Counted from the stretch's first letter, positions 1 through 9,197 are shown. The stretch is 64,000 nt of DNA from Nocardioides soli (GCF_014191495.1 NZ_JACHWR010000001.1:1488001-1552000), one strand, 5' to 3'. Notes: a model not told the origin generated them from the sequence alone. Program-made: numbers and translations.

Positions 1-151
1 GCCGGTCGTCCGGCACCCCGACGACGCCGACGTTCGGCTCGATCGTGGCGAACGGGTAGTTCGCCGCCAGGACGTCGTTCTTGGTCAGCGCGTTGAAGAG
101 GGTGGACTTGCCCGCGTTGGGGAGCCCGACGATGCCGATGGTGAGTGCCAC
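1..151 (-). CDS. ychF: Redox-regulated GTPase/ATPase YchF (N-terminal part, runs off the window)
   Basis: Reading leftward from a GTG at 151, the first 50 residues start [19 protein letters not shown] and continue with the conserved N-terminus of the OBG-family nucleotide-binding protein YchF. The Walker A/P-loop GLPNAGKST is complete, and the following [18 protein letters not shown] stretch is characteristic of the family. YchF binds ATP rather than GTP and associates with ribosomes; that is family knowledge. The rest of the gene lies outside the window. The GTG start is chosen because family members begin immediately before this motif. Confidence 0.93.
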   Translation of the reverse strand, partial: MALTIGIVGLPNAGKSTLFNALTKNDVLAANYPFATIEPNVGVVGVPDDR

Positions 152-204
152 GGGCGGCGAGTCTACGGGCGGCGTACGACGGTGCCCCAATCCGCCGACG
201 GCGC

Positions 205-1059
205 TCAGCGGGCCGGTCGGATCGGTCCCGCTCCCGGGGGCACCGCCTCGAGCACCTCGATCTCGTCGCCGACCCGGATCGTCGCTCCCGGCGTGTCCGG
301 CACCAGGTTGATCGCGAACCAGGTCGCGCCGTCCCAGCGGCGGATCCGGGCCAGGGAGGCGATCGGCTCCTTCTCGCGCACGGCGGTGTCCGGGTCGACC
401 GTCGTCATCACGCAGCGGGCACAGCCCTTGACCGCCCGGAAGGTCGCCTCGCCGATCCGGACCCGGCGCCAGTCGTCCTCCGCCCAGGCCGCAACCCCGG
501 ACACGACGACGCTGGGCCGGAACCGGGTCATCGGCAGCGGCGCGTGGCCGCCACCGGACGACTCGAGGACGACGTCGTTGAGCGCCGCCAGGGACTCCTC
601 GGTGGCCAGCAGGAGCGGATAGCCGTCGGCGAACGACACGCGGTCGTCGGGTCCGCTGAAGCGCGGGTCGGTCGGGCGACGGGTCGGGTCGTCGAGGTGG
701 ACCAGCCGGGCCGGGCACCCCAACGCCTTGCTGAACCACGCGTCGGCCTCCGGCCCGGCCGGCGCGGCGGTCAGCCGCGAGGCCCAGATCTCGACCGCGA
801 CCTGGGCCGCGGGGTCGGGTGTCGGCACCGACAGCGGCGGCAGGTCCGGCGCGGTCACCAGCAGACCGTCGCCGGTGAGGACCGGGTCGATCAGCAGCAT
901 CCGGTTCACCTCGCGGGCGGTGATCACGGTGCCCGCCTCGTCGACGACCATCCAGCGCCGGTCACCCGACAGCCCCCACGGCTCGACCAGGGCCGAGTCG
1001 ACCGACTCCCCGCGGCAGGACTTGACCGGGAAGCGGTGGATCGAGGTCAGCTGGGCCAC
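205..1059 (-). CDS. MOSC domain protein (MOSC N-terminal beta-barrel plus MOSC)
   Basis: A 284-residue protein beginning [18 protein letters not shown], the typical opening of the MOSC N-terminal beta-barrel domain, followed by a MOSC domain with the motif [12 protein letters not shown] near residue 225, whose first cysteine aligns with the conserved MOSC cysteine. MOSC proteins handle sulfur for molybdenum cofactor enzymes or form mARC-like molybdoenzymes; which applies here cannot be told. The reading frame is open further upstream to 1695, but that extension overlaps the exonuclease III gene on the other strand and lacks family similarity, so the GTG at 1059 is used. It is divergent from the exonuclease gene, with 54 bases between the starts. 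Confidence 0.85.
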   Translation of the reverse strand: MAQLTSIHRFPVKSCRGESVDSALVEPWGLSGDRRWMVVDEAGTVITAREVNRMLLIDPVLTGDGLLVTAPDLPPLSVPTPDPAAQVAVEIWASRLTAAPAGPEADAWFSKALGCPARLVHLDDPTRRPTDPRFSGPDDRVSFADGYPLLLATEESLAALNDVVLESSGGGHAPLPMTRFRPSVVVSGVAAWAEDDWRRVRIGEATFRAVKGCARCVMTTVDPDTAVREKEPIASLARIRRWDGATWFAINLVPDTPGATIRVGDEIEVLEAVPPGAGPIRPAR

Positions 1060-1113
1060 GGCAGCAGGATACGGACGGACACCCGCTCCGGCCTGGTCAC
1101 TAGGGTGGCGGCC

Positions 1114-1890
1114 GTGCGCATCGCCAGCTGGAACGTCAACTCCCTCCGCTCCCGCATCGACCGCGTCGAGGCGTTCCTCGACCGGCACCAGGTCGACGTG
1201 CTGGCCCTCCAGGAGACCAAGGCCCGCGAGGACCAGCTGCCGCTGATGGGCCTCGAGGCGCGGGGGTACGACGTGGCCGCGGCGGGGGTGGACCAGTGGA
1301 ACGGCGTGGCGATCCTGAGCCGGGTCGGCCTCGATGACGTGATGACCGGCTTCCCGGGCCAACCGGGATGGGGCGAGGTCGCGGAGGTCGAGTCGCGGGC
1401 GATCGGCGCGACCTGCGCCGGCGTCCGCATCTGGTCGCTGTACGTGCCCAACGGTCGCAAGCCCGACGACCCGCACTACGTCTACAAGCTCGACTGGCTG
1501 GCCCGGCTGCGCGAGGCCGCGGTCGACTGGCGCGACCAGCCCACGGCGCTCGTCGGCGACTGGAACATCGCACCCACCGACGACGACGTCTTCGACATCA
1601 AGCAGTTCGCGAAGTCGACGCACGTGACGCCGCCCGAGCGCGCGGCGTTCCAGGCGTTCCTCGACGACGGGTACGTCGACGTCGTCCGGCCGCACGCCCC
1701 CGAGCCGGACACCTACACCTACTGGGACTACTACCGGCAGCGCTACGAGCGCAACCGCGGCATGCGCATCGACTTCGTGCTCGGCTCACCGTCACTGGCC
1801 GCGCGGGTGACCGGCGCGTTCGTCGACCGGGAGGAGCGGGCCGGCCAGGGCGCCTCCGACCACGCGCCCGTGGTCGTCGACCTCGATTGA
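1114..1890 (+). CDS. xth: Exodeoxyribonuclease III (AP endonuclease)
   Basis: A 258-residue EEP-fold nuclease that would remove nucleotides 3' to 5' and cleave at abasic sites in base-excision repair. The catalytic set is visible: N7 in the opening RIASWNVNSLR, the metal-binding E34 in LQETKA, D149/N151 in GDWNIAP, and the terminal SDHAP motif with D249-H250. The length matches bacterial ExoIII (about 260). GTG at 1114 is chosen because the family starts directly at (M)RIASWNVN; another in-frame GTG nine bases upstream is possible. The same frame is open back to position 145 with no similarity, which is a high-GC artefact. Confidence 0.95.
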   Translation: MRIASWNVNSLRSRIDRVEAFLDRHQVDVLALQETKAREDQLPLMGLEARGYDVAAAGVDQWNGVAILSRVGLDDVMTGFPGQPGWGEVAEVESRAIGATCAGVRIWSLYVPNGRKPDDPHYVYKLDWLARLREAAVDWRDQPTALVGDWNIAPTDDDVFDIKQFAKSTHVTPPERAAFQAFLDDGYVDVVRPHAPEPDTYTYWDYYRQRYERNRGMRIDFVLGSPSLAARVTGAFVDREERAGQGASDHAPVVVDLD

Positions 1891-1939
1891 CCTCCGTCGT
1901 CGAGACACCACTGTCGGTGGCCAGGTCCATGCTGGCCCC

Positions 1940-3001
1940 ATGGACATCCTGACGCTCTTCCTCACGCTGCTGGTCGGTCTGGCGATCGGCGCGGTCGTCG
2001 GGCTGCTGTGGGCGCGCTCGCGCCCCGTCGCCGTGCAGCGGTACGCCGCCGGCCTCGTCGACCAGGCCGAGGTGATGCAGGGCCTGGACCGGCTCAGCGA
2101 CCAGATGCACCACCTCGACCGGGCGCGGGCGACCTGGCAGGGGCAGTTCGACACCCAGGTCGAGCAGCTCCAGCGGGAGACCAGGTCGCTGGCGACCGCG
2201 CTCCGCAAGCCGCAGGTGCGCGGCCGCTGGGGCGAGCTGCACCTACGCCGGGCGGTCGAGCTGGCCGGGCTCGTCGACCGGTGCGACTTCGCCGAGCAGG
2301 TCCGGCTCGACGACGGCGCCCGGCGGCCCGACCTGGTGGTCCGGCTGGTCGGCGGCCGGAGTGTGGTGGTCGACGCCAAGGTGCCGCTCGACGCCTACCT
2401 CGACGCGACGTCGACCGACGACCCCGACGAGCACCGCCACCACCTGCGCCGCCATGCCGGGCAGCTGCGTACCCACGTCGACGCGCTCGGCGGCAAGCAG
2501 TACTGGCGGTCGCTGCCCGAGAGCCCCGAGTTCGTGGTGCTGTTCGTGCCCGCCGAGTCGTTCCTCGCGGCCGCGCTCGACGCCGACCCGGCGCTGATCG
2601 AGTACGCCGCGACACGGCAGGTCGTGCTCGCCACGCCGACGACCCTGATCGCGCTGCTGCGCACCGTCGCGCACGGCTGGAGCCACGAGGCGCTGGCCGA
2701 CCAGGCGCGGGAGATCCACCGGGTCGGACGCGAGCTCCACGAGCGGCTGACCAGCATGACCGGCCACCTCGACCAGCTCGGACGCTCCCTCAACGCGGCG
2801 GTCGGCCACTACAACCAGGCCGTGGGATCGCTGGAGTCGCGGGTGCTGGTCTCGGCCCGCCGCTTCGGCGACCTGCCCACGCCCCGTCAGGTGGAGGCCG
2901 CGGCCAGGTCCGCCGGTGGCGCCACCGCGGTCGGACTGCACGCGGTCGACCGGCGCGCCGCCGATGACGGCGACGCGAGGGACCCTAGCGTGGCCCTGTG
3001 A
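1940..3001 (+). CDS. rmuC: RmuC family DNA recombination protein
   Basis: A 353-residue protein with one N-terminal transmembrane helix (about residues 4-25), a helical region rich in Gln, Leu and Arg (about 40-95) likely to form a coiled coil, then the RmuC core with RGRWGELHLRRAVELAGL, the DLVVRL strand and VVDAKVPLDAYLDA. RmuC proteins have a PD-(D/E)xK nuclease-like fold and limit recombination at inverted repeats in E. coli; the biochemical role is unsettled. The ATG at 1940 lies 49 bases after the exonuclease III stop, so the two DNA-maintenance genes may be cotranscribed. The stop codon overlaps the next start (GTGA). Confidence 0.9.
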   Translation: MDILTLFLTLLVGLAIGAVVGLLWARSRPVAVQRYAAGLVDQAEVMQGLDRLSDQMHHLDRARATWQGQFDTQVEQLQRETRSLATALRKPQVRGRWGELHLRRAVELAGLVDRCDFAEQVRLDDGARRPDLVVRLVGGRSVVVDAKVPLDAYLDATSTDDPDEHRHHLRRHAGQLRTHVDALGGKQYWRSLPESPEFVVLFVPAESFLAAALDADPALIEYAATRQVVLATPTTLIALLRTVAHGWSHEALADQAREIHRVGRELHERLTSMTGHLDQLGRSLNAAVGHYNQAVGSLESRVLVSARRFGDLPTPRQVEAAARSAGGATAVGLHAVDRRAADDGDARDPSVAL

Positions 3002-3453
3002 GCCAGCGGACCCTCTGGGAGGAGGGGCACGAGCCCGGCCGTCAGGTGGCCGTCCTGGGAGTGGCGGTCACGTTGACCGCCGCTGTCCTCGACCTGTTCG
3101 TGTTCGGCTCGGTGGGGGTGCTCTTCGACCTCTGCTTCGTGCTGCTCTGCGTGGCGCTGGCGCTGCTGGTCCGGCCCCGCGACTTCTTCACCGTCGGCGT
3201 GCTGCCCCCGCTGCTGATGGTCGGCACCTTCACGTTCCTGGGCGTGATCCGGCCCGATGCCGTCGCCGACGCGGGGGACGGCGTGGTGCAGTCGGTCGTC
3301 ACCGGCCTCGGCCACCACGCGGGCGCGCTGATCGTCGGCTACGGGCTGAGCCTGGGCGTGCTCGCCGTACGCCACCGGGTGCTGCACCGGCACGGCACTC
3401 AGGCCGCGAACCGCTCCGGGTCACCGGCGCCGACCCGCACCACCTCGGGGTAG
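2998..3453 (+). CDS. Small integral membrane protein, DUF6542-like
   Basis: A 151-residue protein with about four hydrophobic segments (roughly residues 18-40, 42-60, 65-85 and 98-118) and a basic tail. The central pattern with FDLCFVLLCVALALLVRPRD and then VLPPLLMVGTF resembles DUF6542 proteins, which I recall sitting near ispH and xseA in actinobacteria. It has no known function. It is translationally coupled to rmuC by a GTGA overlap. Its last 55 bases overlap the end of the convergent yciO-type gene, so the true C-terminus (a Ser/Thr/Pro-rich tail) may carry no domain function. Confidence 0.7.
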   Translation: MSQRTLWEEGHEPGRQVAVLGVAVTLTAAVLDLFVFGSVGVLFDLCFVLLCVALALLVRPRDFFTVGVLPPLLMVGTFTFLGVIRPDAVADAGDGVVQSVVTGLGHHAGALIVGYGLSLGVLAVRHRVLHRHGTQAANRSGSPAPTRTTSG

Positions 3454-4022
3454 CCCTCCGACCAGTCGACGACGGTCGTCGGCTCGGCCAGCGTCTCGCC
3501 GGCCTCGATGACGAGGTCGACCTGGTGGTCGAGCTCCTCCTTGATCTCCCAGCCGAGGCTGCGCGGCTCGTCCTCGCCGGGGAGGATCAGCGTGCTCGTG
3601 AGCAACGGCTCGCCGAGCTCGCCGAGCAGCGCCTGCACGAAGACGTGATCGGGGATCCGGACGCCGACGGTGCGCTTCTTCGGGTGCATCAGCCGCCGCG
3701 GGACCTCCTGGGTGGCCGGGAGGATGAACGTGTACGGGCCGGGCGTGGCGGACTTGATCGCCCGGAACGCCGAGTTGTCGATCTGCACGAACTGGCCGAG
3801 CTGGGCGAAGTCCTTGCACATCAGCGTGAAGTGGTGCCGGTCGTCGAGGCCGCGGATGCGCAGGATCCGGTCGCGACCGTCACGGTTGCCGAGCTGGCAG
3901 CCGAGCGCGTAGCCCGAGTCGGTCGGGTAGGCGATCAGCTGGTCGCCGCGCAGCGCGTCGGCGATCTGGCCGAGCAGCCGCGGCTGAGGGTTGTCCGGGT
4001 GGACGTCGACGTACCGCGCCAT
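3399..4022 (-). CDS. yciO: Sua5/YciO/YrdC family protein, YciO subtype
   Basis: A 207-residue protein with strong resemblance over its whole length to E. coli YciO: HPDNPQPRLLGQIADALRG near the start, the YPTDSGYALGC nucleotide-binding segment, FTLMCKDFAQL, TPGPYTFILPATQEVPRR and the C-terminal PTTVVDWSEG. The fold is that of threonylcarbamoyl-AMP synthase, used to make the t6A37 tRNA modification, but YciO members are generally poor substitutes for TsaC/Sua5, so the reaction is uncertain. It lies 10 bases downstream of ispH on the same strand and probably shares its transcript. It overlaps the convergent DUF6542 gene by 55 bases. Confidence 0.9.
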   Translation of the reverse strand: MARYVDVHPDNPQPRLLGQIADALRGDQLIAYPTDSGYALGCQLGNRDGRDRILRIRGLDDRHHFTLMCKDFAQLGQFVQIDNSAFRAIKSATPGPYTFILPATQEVPRRLMHPKKRTVGVRIPDHVFVQALLGELGEPLLTSTLILPGEDEPRSLGWEIKEELDHQVDLVIEAGETLAEPTTVVDWSEGYPEVVRVGAGDPERFAA

Positions 4023-4032
4023 CGTCAGCGAC

Positions 4033-5034
4033 TCACGCTCGTCCCGCGGCCTTGAGGTCGCGACGCAGCTCCTTGGGCAGGGCGAAGATCAGCGACTCCT
4101 CGGCGCTGTGCACCGCCTGGGCGTCCGGATAGCCGCGCTCGGCCAGGAGCGCCAGCACACCCTGCACCAGCGCCTCGGGCACGCTCGCGCCGGAGGTGAC
4201 GCTGACGGTGCTCACGCCGTCGAGCCACGACTCGTCGATCTCGGAGGCGTCGTCGACGCGGTGGGCCGCCTTCGCCCCGGCCTCGAGCGCGACCTCGACC
4301 AGGCGCACGGAGTTGGACGAGTTGCCCGAGCCCACCACGATCACCAGGTCGGACTCGCTGGCGATCTCCTTGACCGCGAGCTGGCGGTTCTGGGTGGCGT
4401 AGCAGATGTCGTCGCTGGGCGGGTCGAGCAGCTCGGGGAACCGGGCCCGGATCGCCGCCACCGTCTCGAGGGTCTCGTCGACCGACAGCGTGGTCTGCGA
4501 GAGCCAGGCGACCCGCTTCGGGTCGCGCACGACGATCCCGGGCACGTCGGCGGGGCTCTGCACGAGCTGGATGTGGTCCGGCGCCTCCCCGGCGGTGCCC
4601 TCGACCTCCTCGTGGCCGGCGTGGCCGATCAGCAGGATGTCGTAGTCCTCGCCGGCGAACCGCTTGGCCTCGTGGTGGACCTTGGTCACCAGCGGGCAGG
4701 TCGCGTCGATGGTCTTCAGCGACCGCTCCTCCGCCTGGCGGTGCACCTCGGGCGAGACGCCGTGGGCGGAGAAGACGACGGTCGCGCCGGTCGGCACCTC
4801 GTCGAGCTCCTCGACGAAGATCGCGCCGCGCGACTCGAGGTCGGAGACGACGTGCTTGTTGTGGACGATCTGCTTGCGCACGTAGACGGGGGCGCCGTAC
4901 AGGTCCAGCGCCTTCTCCACCGTGATGACCGCGCGGTCGACGCCGGCGCAGTAGCCCCGTGGCGCCGCCAGCAGGACGGCCTTGTCGGCCGCCTCCGGTG
5001 ACAGGATCGGCGGCATGCCCATGTCGGTCGTCAT
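4033..5034 (-). CDS. ispH: 4-hydroxy-3-methylbut-2-enyl diphosphate reductase
   Basis: A 333-residue IspH, the last enzyme of the MEP isoprenoid pathway, which reduces HMBPP to IPP and DMAPP with a [4Fe-4S] cluster. The three cluster cysteines are visible at C29 ([11 protein letters not shown]), C113 ([11 protein letters not shown]) and C211 ([11 protein letters not shown]). The substrate-contacting histidines of HNKHVV and [10 protein letters not shown] and the SGNSSNS motif are intact. The frame is open further upstream, but the ATG at 5034 fits the family start and avoids overlap with xseA. It is divergent from xseA with only 46 bases between, so both promoters must be compact or overlapping. 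Confidence 0.97.
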   Translation of the reverse strand: MTTDMGMPPILSPEAADKAVLLAAPRGYCAGVDRAVITVEKALDLYGAPVYVRKQIVHNKHVVSDLESRGAIFVEELDEVPTGATVVFSAHGVSPEVHRQAEERSLKTIDATCPLVTKVHHEAKRFAGEDYDILLIGHAGHEEVEGTAGEAPDHIQLVQSPADVPGIVVRDPKRVAWLSQTTLSVDETLETVAAIRARFPELLDPPSDDICYATQNRQLAVKEIASESDLVIVVGSGNSSNSVRLVEVALEAGAKAAHRVDDASEIDESWLDGVSTVSVTSGASVPEALVQGVLALLAERGYPDAQAVHSAEESLIFALPKELRRDLKAAGRA

Positions 5035-5080
5035 GGCGTCCAGTCTAGGGAGGTCGGTGCCATCCCCTAATCTCCCGGGC

Positions 5081-6311
5081 ATGGCCCTCGACACCTCCCC
5101 CGAGTCGCCGGCACCGGTCCGCCAGATCGCGAACGCGATCGCGGGCTGGGTGGACCGGCTCGGCGCGGTGTGGGTCGAGGGCCAGGTGGCCCAGGTCAAC
5201 CGCCGGCCCGGCATGAGCACCGTCTTCATGACCCTGCGCGACGCGGTCGCCGACATCTCGCTCACCGTCACCTGCTCGCGCACCCTCTTCGACGGAATGA
5301 ACCCGCCGCTGGTCGAGGGCGCCAGCATCGTGGTGCACGCCAAGCCCTCCTACTACGCCAACCGCGGCACGATCTCGCTCTACGCCCGCGACATCCGGAT
5401 GGTCGGCCTCGGCGAGCTGCTCGCCCGGCTCGAGCGCCGCCGCCAGCTGCTCGCCGCCGAGGGTCTCTTCGCCGTCGAGCTCAAGCGTCCGCTGCCGTTC
5501 CTGCCCGGCACGGTCGGCCTGGTCACCGCACCCAACAGCGCCGCCGAACGAGACGTGCTCGAGAACGCCCGGCGGCGCTGGCCGGCGGTCCGGTTCGAGG
5601 TGGCGTACGCCGCCATGCAGGGGCCGCGCTCGGCGGCGGAGGTGATCGAGGCGGTCGAGCGCCTCGACCGCAACGCCGCCGTCGAGGTCATCGTGGTCGC
5701 CCGGGGCGGCGGGTCCGTCGAGGACCTGCTGCCGTTCTCCGACGAGGGCCTGATCCGGGCCGTCGCGCGGGTGCGCACCCCGCTCGTGTCCGCGATCGGC
5801 CACGAGCCCGACCAGCCGCTGCTCGACCTGGTCGCCGACGTGCGCGCCTCCACTCCGACCGACGCCGCCAAGCTCGTGGTGCCCGACGTCGCCGACGAGG
5901 TCCGCAACGTCGTGCGGGCCCGCGAGCGGATCCGCGGCGCCCTGGCGGGCTGGATCTCCCGCGAGCAGGCCGGCCTCGACGCGCTGCGCTCCAGGCCGGC
6001 CCTCGCCGACCCGCGCACCCTGCTCGACGCACGGCTCGACGAGGTGCACCAGCTCCGCGACCGGGCACGCCGCTGCCTGCGCCACTCGCTCGAGCGGGCC
6101 GCCGACGACGTCGGCCACCAGCGCGCCCGGGCGCGGGCGCTCTCCCCGCTCGCGACGCTGCAGCGCGGGTACGCCGTGGTCCAGGACGCCGACGGACACG
6201 TGCTCACCTCGGTCGGCGACGTCGCCGCCAAGCAGCGGATCAGCGTCCGGGTCGCCGACGGCCGGATCCGCGCCACCACCACGAGCACCGAGAGGATCGA
6301 CGGGGAGACCG

Positions 6312-6328
<17 letters not shown>
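5081..6328 (+). CDS. xseA: Exodeoxyribonuclease VII large subunit
   Basis: A 415-residue XseA. The N-terminal OB fold (about residues 10-105) contains [14 protein letters not shown] and [20 protein letters not shown]; the nuclease core follows with [22 protein letters not shown] and the highly conserved [17 protein letters not shown] and [12 protein letters not shown]-type segments; the C-terminal part is helical. With XseB it degrades single-stranded DNA in both directions. The ATG at 5081 is taken as the start because the conserved [12 protein letters not shown] helix follows at once. The gene overlaps xseB by 17 bases, implying coupled translation. Confidence 0.96.
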
Positions 6329-6578
<250 letters not shown>

Positions 6579-6633
6579 TCGCCGCCAGGCTGCAACAGTT
6601 CGGCCGCACGGCGGTGCGCATCGCGACCATCCG

Positions 6634-6765
6634 GTGCTCGACCTCGAGCAGGCCACGAAGATCGCCACCCTGCCGTGGTGGGGCCGCACCGACCTCCCGG
6701 TCGAGTACGTCGAGGCCGGGAAGCGACTCGAGGGCTACAGCGATGTCACCGGCGGCGCGGGCTGA
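6634..6765 (+). CDS. Possible 43-residue small protein or gene remnant
   Basis: A short frame from GTG 6634 to TGA 6765 after xseB. Of 43 sense codons, nearly all end in G or C (exceptions CGA and GAT), which matches the coding bias of neighbouring genes, whereas the same frame immediately upstream of the GTG loses this bias. The product contains ATKIATLPWWGRTDLPVEYV, which reads like real protein, but I do not recognise a family. No good ribosome-binding site is visible, so it may be leaderless, or the tail of a decayed gene. Confidence 0.3.
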   Translation: MLDLEQATKIATLPWWGRTDLPVEYVEAGKRLEGYSDVTGGAG

Positions 6766-6796
6766 CGAGCCGCTTCGTTCGCGCTGGCCCAGCCCG

Positions 6797-6847
6797 GCGG
6801 TGAGCCAGCAACCATTGCCGGCTCCGGAAAGGTTGCCTGCTCACCGC
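6797..6847. repeat. Single-copy palindromic element related to the 73-bp array at 29.8 kb
   Basis: A long hairpin between the end of xseB (rightward) and the DUF4245 gene (leftward). The left arm 6797-6813 and right arm 6831-6847 pair at 15 of 17 positions around a 17-base loop. The reverse complement of the right arm, GCGGTGAGCAGGCAACC, is identical to the left arm of the 73-bp repeat units at 29805-30297. Placed between convergent genes, it could act as a bidirectional terminator, although it has no T-tract. Confidence 0.75.
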
Positions 6848-6884
6848 TGACCGGCGCCGCCGACCGACCGAACGCCGACCAGGG

Positions 6885-7445
6885 CTACGGCTGCAACGGC
6901 TCCGTCGTCAGCGACTCGACGAACGCACGCAGCGCCTCGGGATCGCCCGAGCTGTAGACGAGCACGGTGTCGTCGCCGACCTCGGTGGTCCAGGCGTGGT
7001 CGGTGTCGGTGTCGTCCCAACCGGTCCAGGTGCCGACCGGGGTGGTGAGGGTGTCGCCGTTCTCACGGACGCCGTCGCCGACGTACGTGCCGAGCAGGGC
7101 GCGCTCGGACTCGTCCTCCTGGTGTACGCCGGCGGTGCGCTCGTCGTCGGTGGTGAACACCATGTCGACGGCCGGGCGGTTCCCGGAGTCGAACGACGCG
7201 TCCTTGACCGACCAGCCGTCGGGGAGCCGCGGCGGGTAGACCGGCTCGAGGCCGAGCTGCTGGATGCTGACGACCATCTCGCGGTAGTCGATGTCCGGCG
7301 GCTGGTACTCCGGGGTGTCACGGAAGGTCCCGCGGAAGGCGACGATGCCCAGGACGACCAGCACCAGCACGATCATCGACCCGATCAGGCCACCGAACGA
7401 CCGCTGGTAGCGACCGGGCTTCCCGGTCTGCGTCTCCTCGCTCAC
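6885..7445 (-). CDS. DUF4245 domain membrane-anchored protein
   Basis: A 186-residue protein with a cytoplasmic tail of about 18 residues, one transmembrane helix (about 19-40, IGSMIVLVLVVLGIVAFRG) and an extracytoplasmic domain containing YPPRLPDGWSVKDASFD and TPVGTWTGWDD, typical of DUF4245. The function is unknown; in actinobacteria the family usually sits between xseB and glpX, and that neighbourhood is kept here except for an inserted transport block. It is divergent from the permease gene at 7512. Confidence 0.85.
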   Translation of the reverse strand: MSEETQTGKPGRYQRSFGGLIGSMIVLVLVVLGIVAFRGTFRDTPEYQPPDIDYREMVVSIQQLGLEPVYPPRLPDGWSVKDASFDSGNRPAVDMVFTTDDERTAGVHQEDESERALLGTYVGDGVRENGDTLTTPVGTWTGWDDTDTDHAWTTEVGDDTVLVYSSGDPEALRAFVESLTTEPLQP

Positions 7446-7511
7446 GCAGGACCTCCTCTTCCGGAAACATCCTCACAGGTCGGCCCAGGGCCGGTGACCT
7501 AGGGTCGCTCC

Positions 7512-8747
7512 GTGCCGGTCGTCGACGTGATCCCCGTCGCGGCGCTCGTCGCCCTGCTGGTGACGGCATACGCCCATCCGTCGGGCCGGGTCGAGGCACT
7601 GGTCGGGCTGCTCGCGGCGGCCGCCACCCTCGCGACCGGCGTGCTGGCGTGGCCGGATATCGAGGACACGCTCCGCCACCTCGGCCCGGTCGTGCTCTTC
7701 CTGGTCACGATCCTGGTCGTCGCCGACGTCTGCGGACGCTCCGGACTGTTCACGGCGGCGGCGGGCCTGATCCGCGACGCCGGTCGCGGCCGGCCGCTGC
7801 CGATCTTCACCGGCGTCTTCCTGCTCGCCGCGGCGGTGACCGCCGTGCTGAGCCTCGATGCCACGGTCGTGCTGCTCACCCCGGTCGTCGTCACCGCCGC
7901 GGTCGGCGCGGGCACGTCGTACCGCCCCGGCGCACACGCCTGCCTGCGGATGGCCAACTCCGCCTCGCTGCTCCTGCCGGTCTCCAACCTCACCAACCTG
8001 CTGGCGATGCCGCACCTCGACCTCACCTTCGGGCAGTTCGCGGTCCGGATGGCTCCGGTGCTCGCGGTCGTGCTCGTCGTCGAGTACGCCGGGCTGCGGC
8101 TGCTCTTCCGCCGGGAGCTCGCCGAGTCGCCGGCGCCGGGCGGTCCGACCGGGACCACCGCGCTGCCGCTGGTGCCGCTGGTCGTGGTGGGCCTGATGCT
8201 GGTCGGCTTCGCGGTGGCCTCACCGTTCGGCATCGCGCCGTGCTGGGTGTCCGGGGTCGCCGCGGCGGCGCTGGTCTGGTGGGCGCGGCGCCGCGGCCTG
8301 CTGGCGGTCCGCGACGCCGTCGACGCCGCCCACCCCGCCTTCGCGCTGTTCGTGCTGTGCCTGGGCGTCGTGGTCGCCGGCATCGCGACCGGCGTCCTCG
8401 GCGACCGCGTCGCCGAGGTGCTGCCCTCCGGCTCCGGCTTCGGCGCCCTGCTGGCGATCGCGCTGCTCGCCACCCTGCTCGCCAACCTGTTCACGAACCT
8501 CTCGGCGACCCTGCTCCTCGTGCCGCTGCTGGCGCCCCGCGGCGACAGCGCCGTCCTCGCCGCGTTGCTCGGGCTGAACATCGGCTCGGGGCTCAGCTAC
8601 ACCGGCTCGCTGGCCAACCTGCTCTGGCGCCGCGGCCTGATCCGGCTCGGGCACCCGCCCTCGCTGCGGGCGTTCCACCGGGTCTCGCTGCTCCTCACGC
8701 CGGTCAGCCTGATCGTCGCGGTGCTCGCGCTGAGCCTGACGAGTTAG
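7512..8747 (+). CDS. ArsB/NhaD/SLC13-type ion permease
   Basis: A 411-residue polytopic membrane protein with roughly 11-12 hydrophobic helices. The segments SLDATVVLLTPVVVTAA, MANSASLLLPVSNLTNLL and, in the second half, NLFTNLSATLLLVPLL are the paired helical-hairpin motifs of the ion transporter superfamily that includes ArsB and SLC13 carriers. The ion is not evident; no arsR or arsC gene is adjacent. It starts with GTG at 7512, 66 bases from the divergent DUF4245 gene, and precedes the mod cluster by 54 bases, so a link to oxyanion handling is possible but unproven. Confidence 0.8.
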   Translation: MPVVDVIPVAALVALLVTAYAHPSGRVEALVGLLAAAATLATGVLAWPDIEDTLRHLGPVVLFLVTILVVADVCGRSGLFTAAAGLIRDAGRGRPLPIFTGVFLLAAAVTAVLSLDATVVLLTPVVVTAAVGAGTSYRPGAHACLRMANSASLLLPVSNLTNLLAMPHLDLTFGQFAVRMAPVLAVVLVVEYAGLRLLFRRELAESPAPGGPTGTTALPLVPLVVVGLMLVGFAVASPFGIAPCWVSGVAAAALVWWARRRGLLAVRDAVDAAHPAFALFVLCLGVVVAGIATGVLGDRVAEVLPSGSGFGALLAIALLATLLANLFTNLSATLLLVPLLAPRGDSAVLAALLGLNIGSGLSYTGSLANLLWRRGLIRLGHPPSLRAFHRVSLLLTPVSLIVAVLALSLTS

Positions 8748-8801
8748 CGCATCTGCGGGCGAAATTGACACAAACGCCCGCATCTACGGCATGATCACCG
8801 C
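8748..8801 (+). promoter_or_regulatory. Promoter and candidate operator of the mod cluster
   Basis: TTGACA at 8765-8770 and CATGAT at 8790-8795 (19-base spacer) place the transcription start close to the GTG at 8802, so the message is probably leaderless. Two overlapping repeat patterns cover this promoter: a direct repeat CGCATCTGCGG (8748-8758) and CGCATCTACGG (8779-8789), 31 bases apart, and an inverted repeat TGCGGGCG (8754-8761) with CGCCCGCA (8775-8782). Either could bind the regulator encoded just downstream. The sequence does not resemble the E. coli ModE box. Confidence 0.55.
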
Positions 8802-9197
8802 GTGACGACATACCGGATCGCGGAAGCGGCCGAGCTGCTCGGCGTCAGCGACGACACCATGCGACGTTGGGTCGAGGCCGGCCGCGTGGCCAGCACCAAG
8901 GAGGACGGCCGCACGGTCGTGCCCGGCGCCGACCTGGCGGCCTTCGCCGAGTCGCTGGCCGAGCATCCCGACCGGGAGGCCACCCGCGCGGCCGCGGTGA
9001 GCGCGCGCAACCGGCTGTCCGGCATCGTCACGAAGGTGGTCAAGGACCGGGTGATGGCCCAGGTCGAGCTGGTCTGCGGCCCCTACCGGATGGTCTCGCT
9101 GATGAGCACCGAGGCGGCCGAGGAGCTCGGCCTCGAGCCCGGTGTGCGAGCCATCGCGTCCGTCAAGTCCACCAACGTGATCGTGGAGCGCCCGTGA
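8802..9197 (+). CDS. Helix-turn-helix/TOBE molybdate-responsive regulator
   Basis: A 131-residue protein with an N-terminal MerR/excisionase-like helix-turn-helix (about residues 4-45, RIAEAAELLGVSDDTMRRWVEAGRV) and a C-terminal molybdate/tungstate-binding TOBE (Mop) domain (about 65-130, SARNRLSGIVTKVVKDRVMAQVEL ... AIASVKSTNVIVERP). This two-domain layout is common in actinobacteria upstream of modA and is presumed to sense molybdate. Start GTG 8802 sits where a leaderless transcript would begin. Its stop overlaps the modA start (GTGA), so it is the first gene of the mod operon and probably autoregulates it. Confidence 0.85.
   Translation: MTTYRIAEAAELLGVSDDTMRRWVEAGRVASTKEDGRTVVPGADLAAFAESLAEHPDREATRAAAVSARNRLSGIVTKVVKDRVMAQVELVCGPYRMVSLMSTEAAEELGLEPGVRAIASVKSTNVIVERP

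Noticed and set aside
8748-8801. ModE-type operator
   Set aside because: The repeats are GC-rich and do not fit the TA-rich ModE palindrome, and the regulator has a different DNA-binding domain from ModE.
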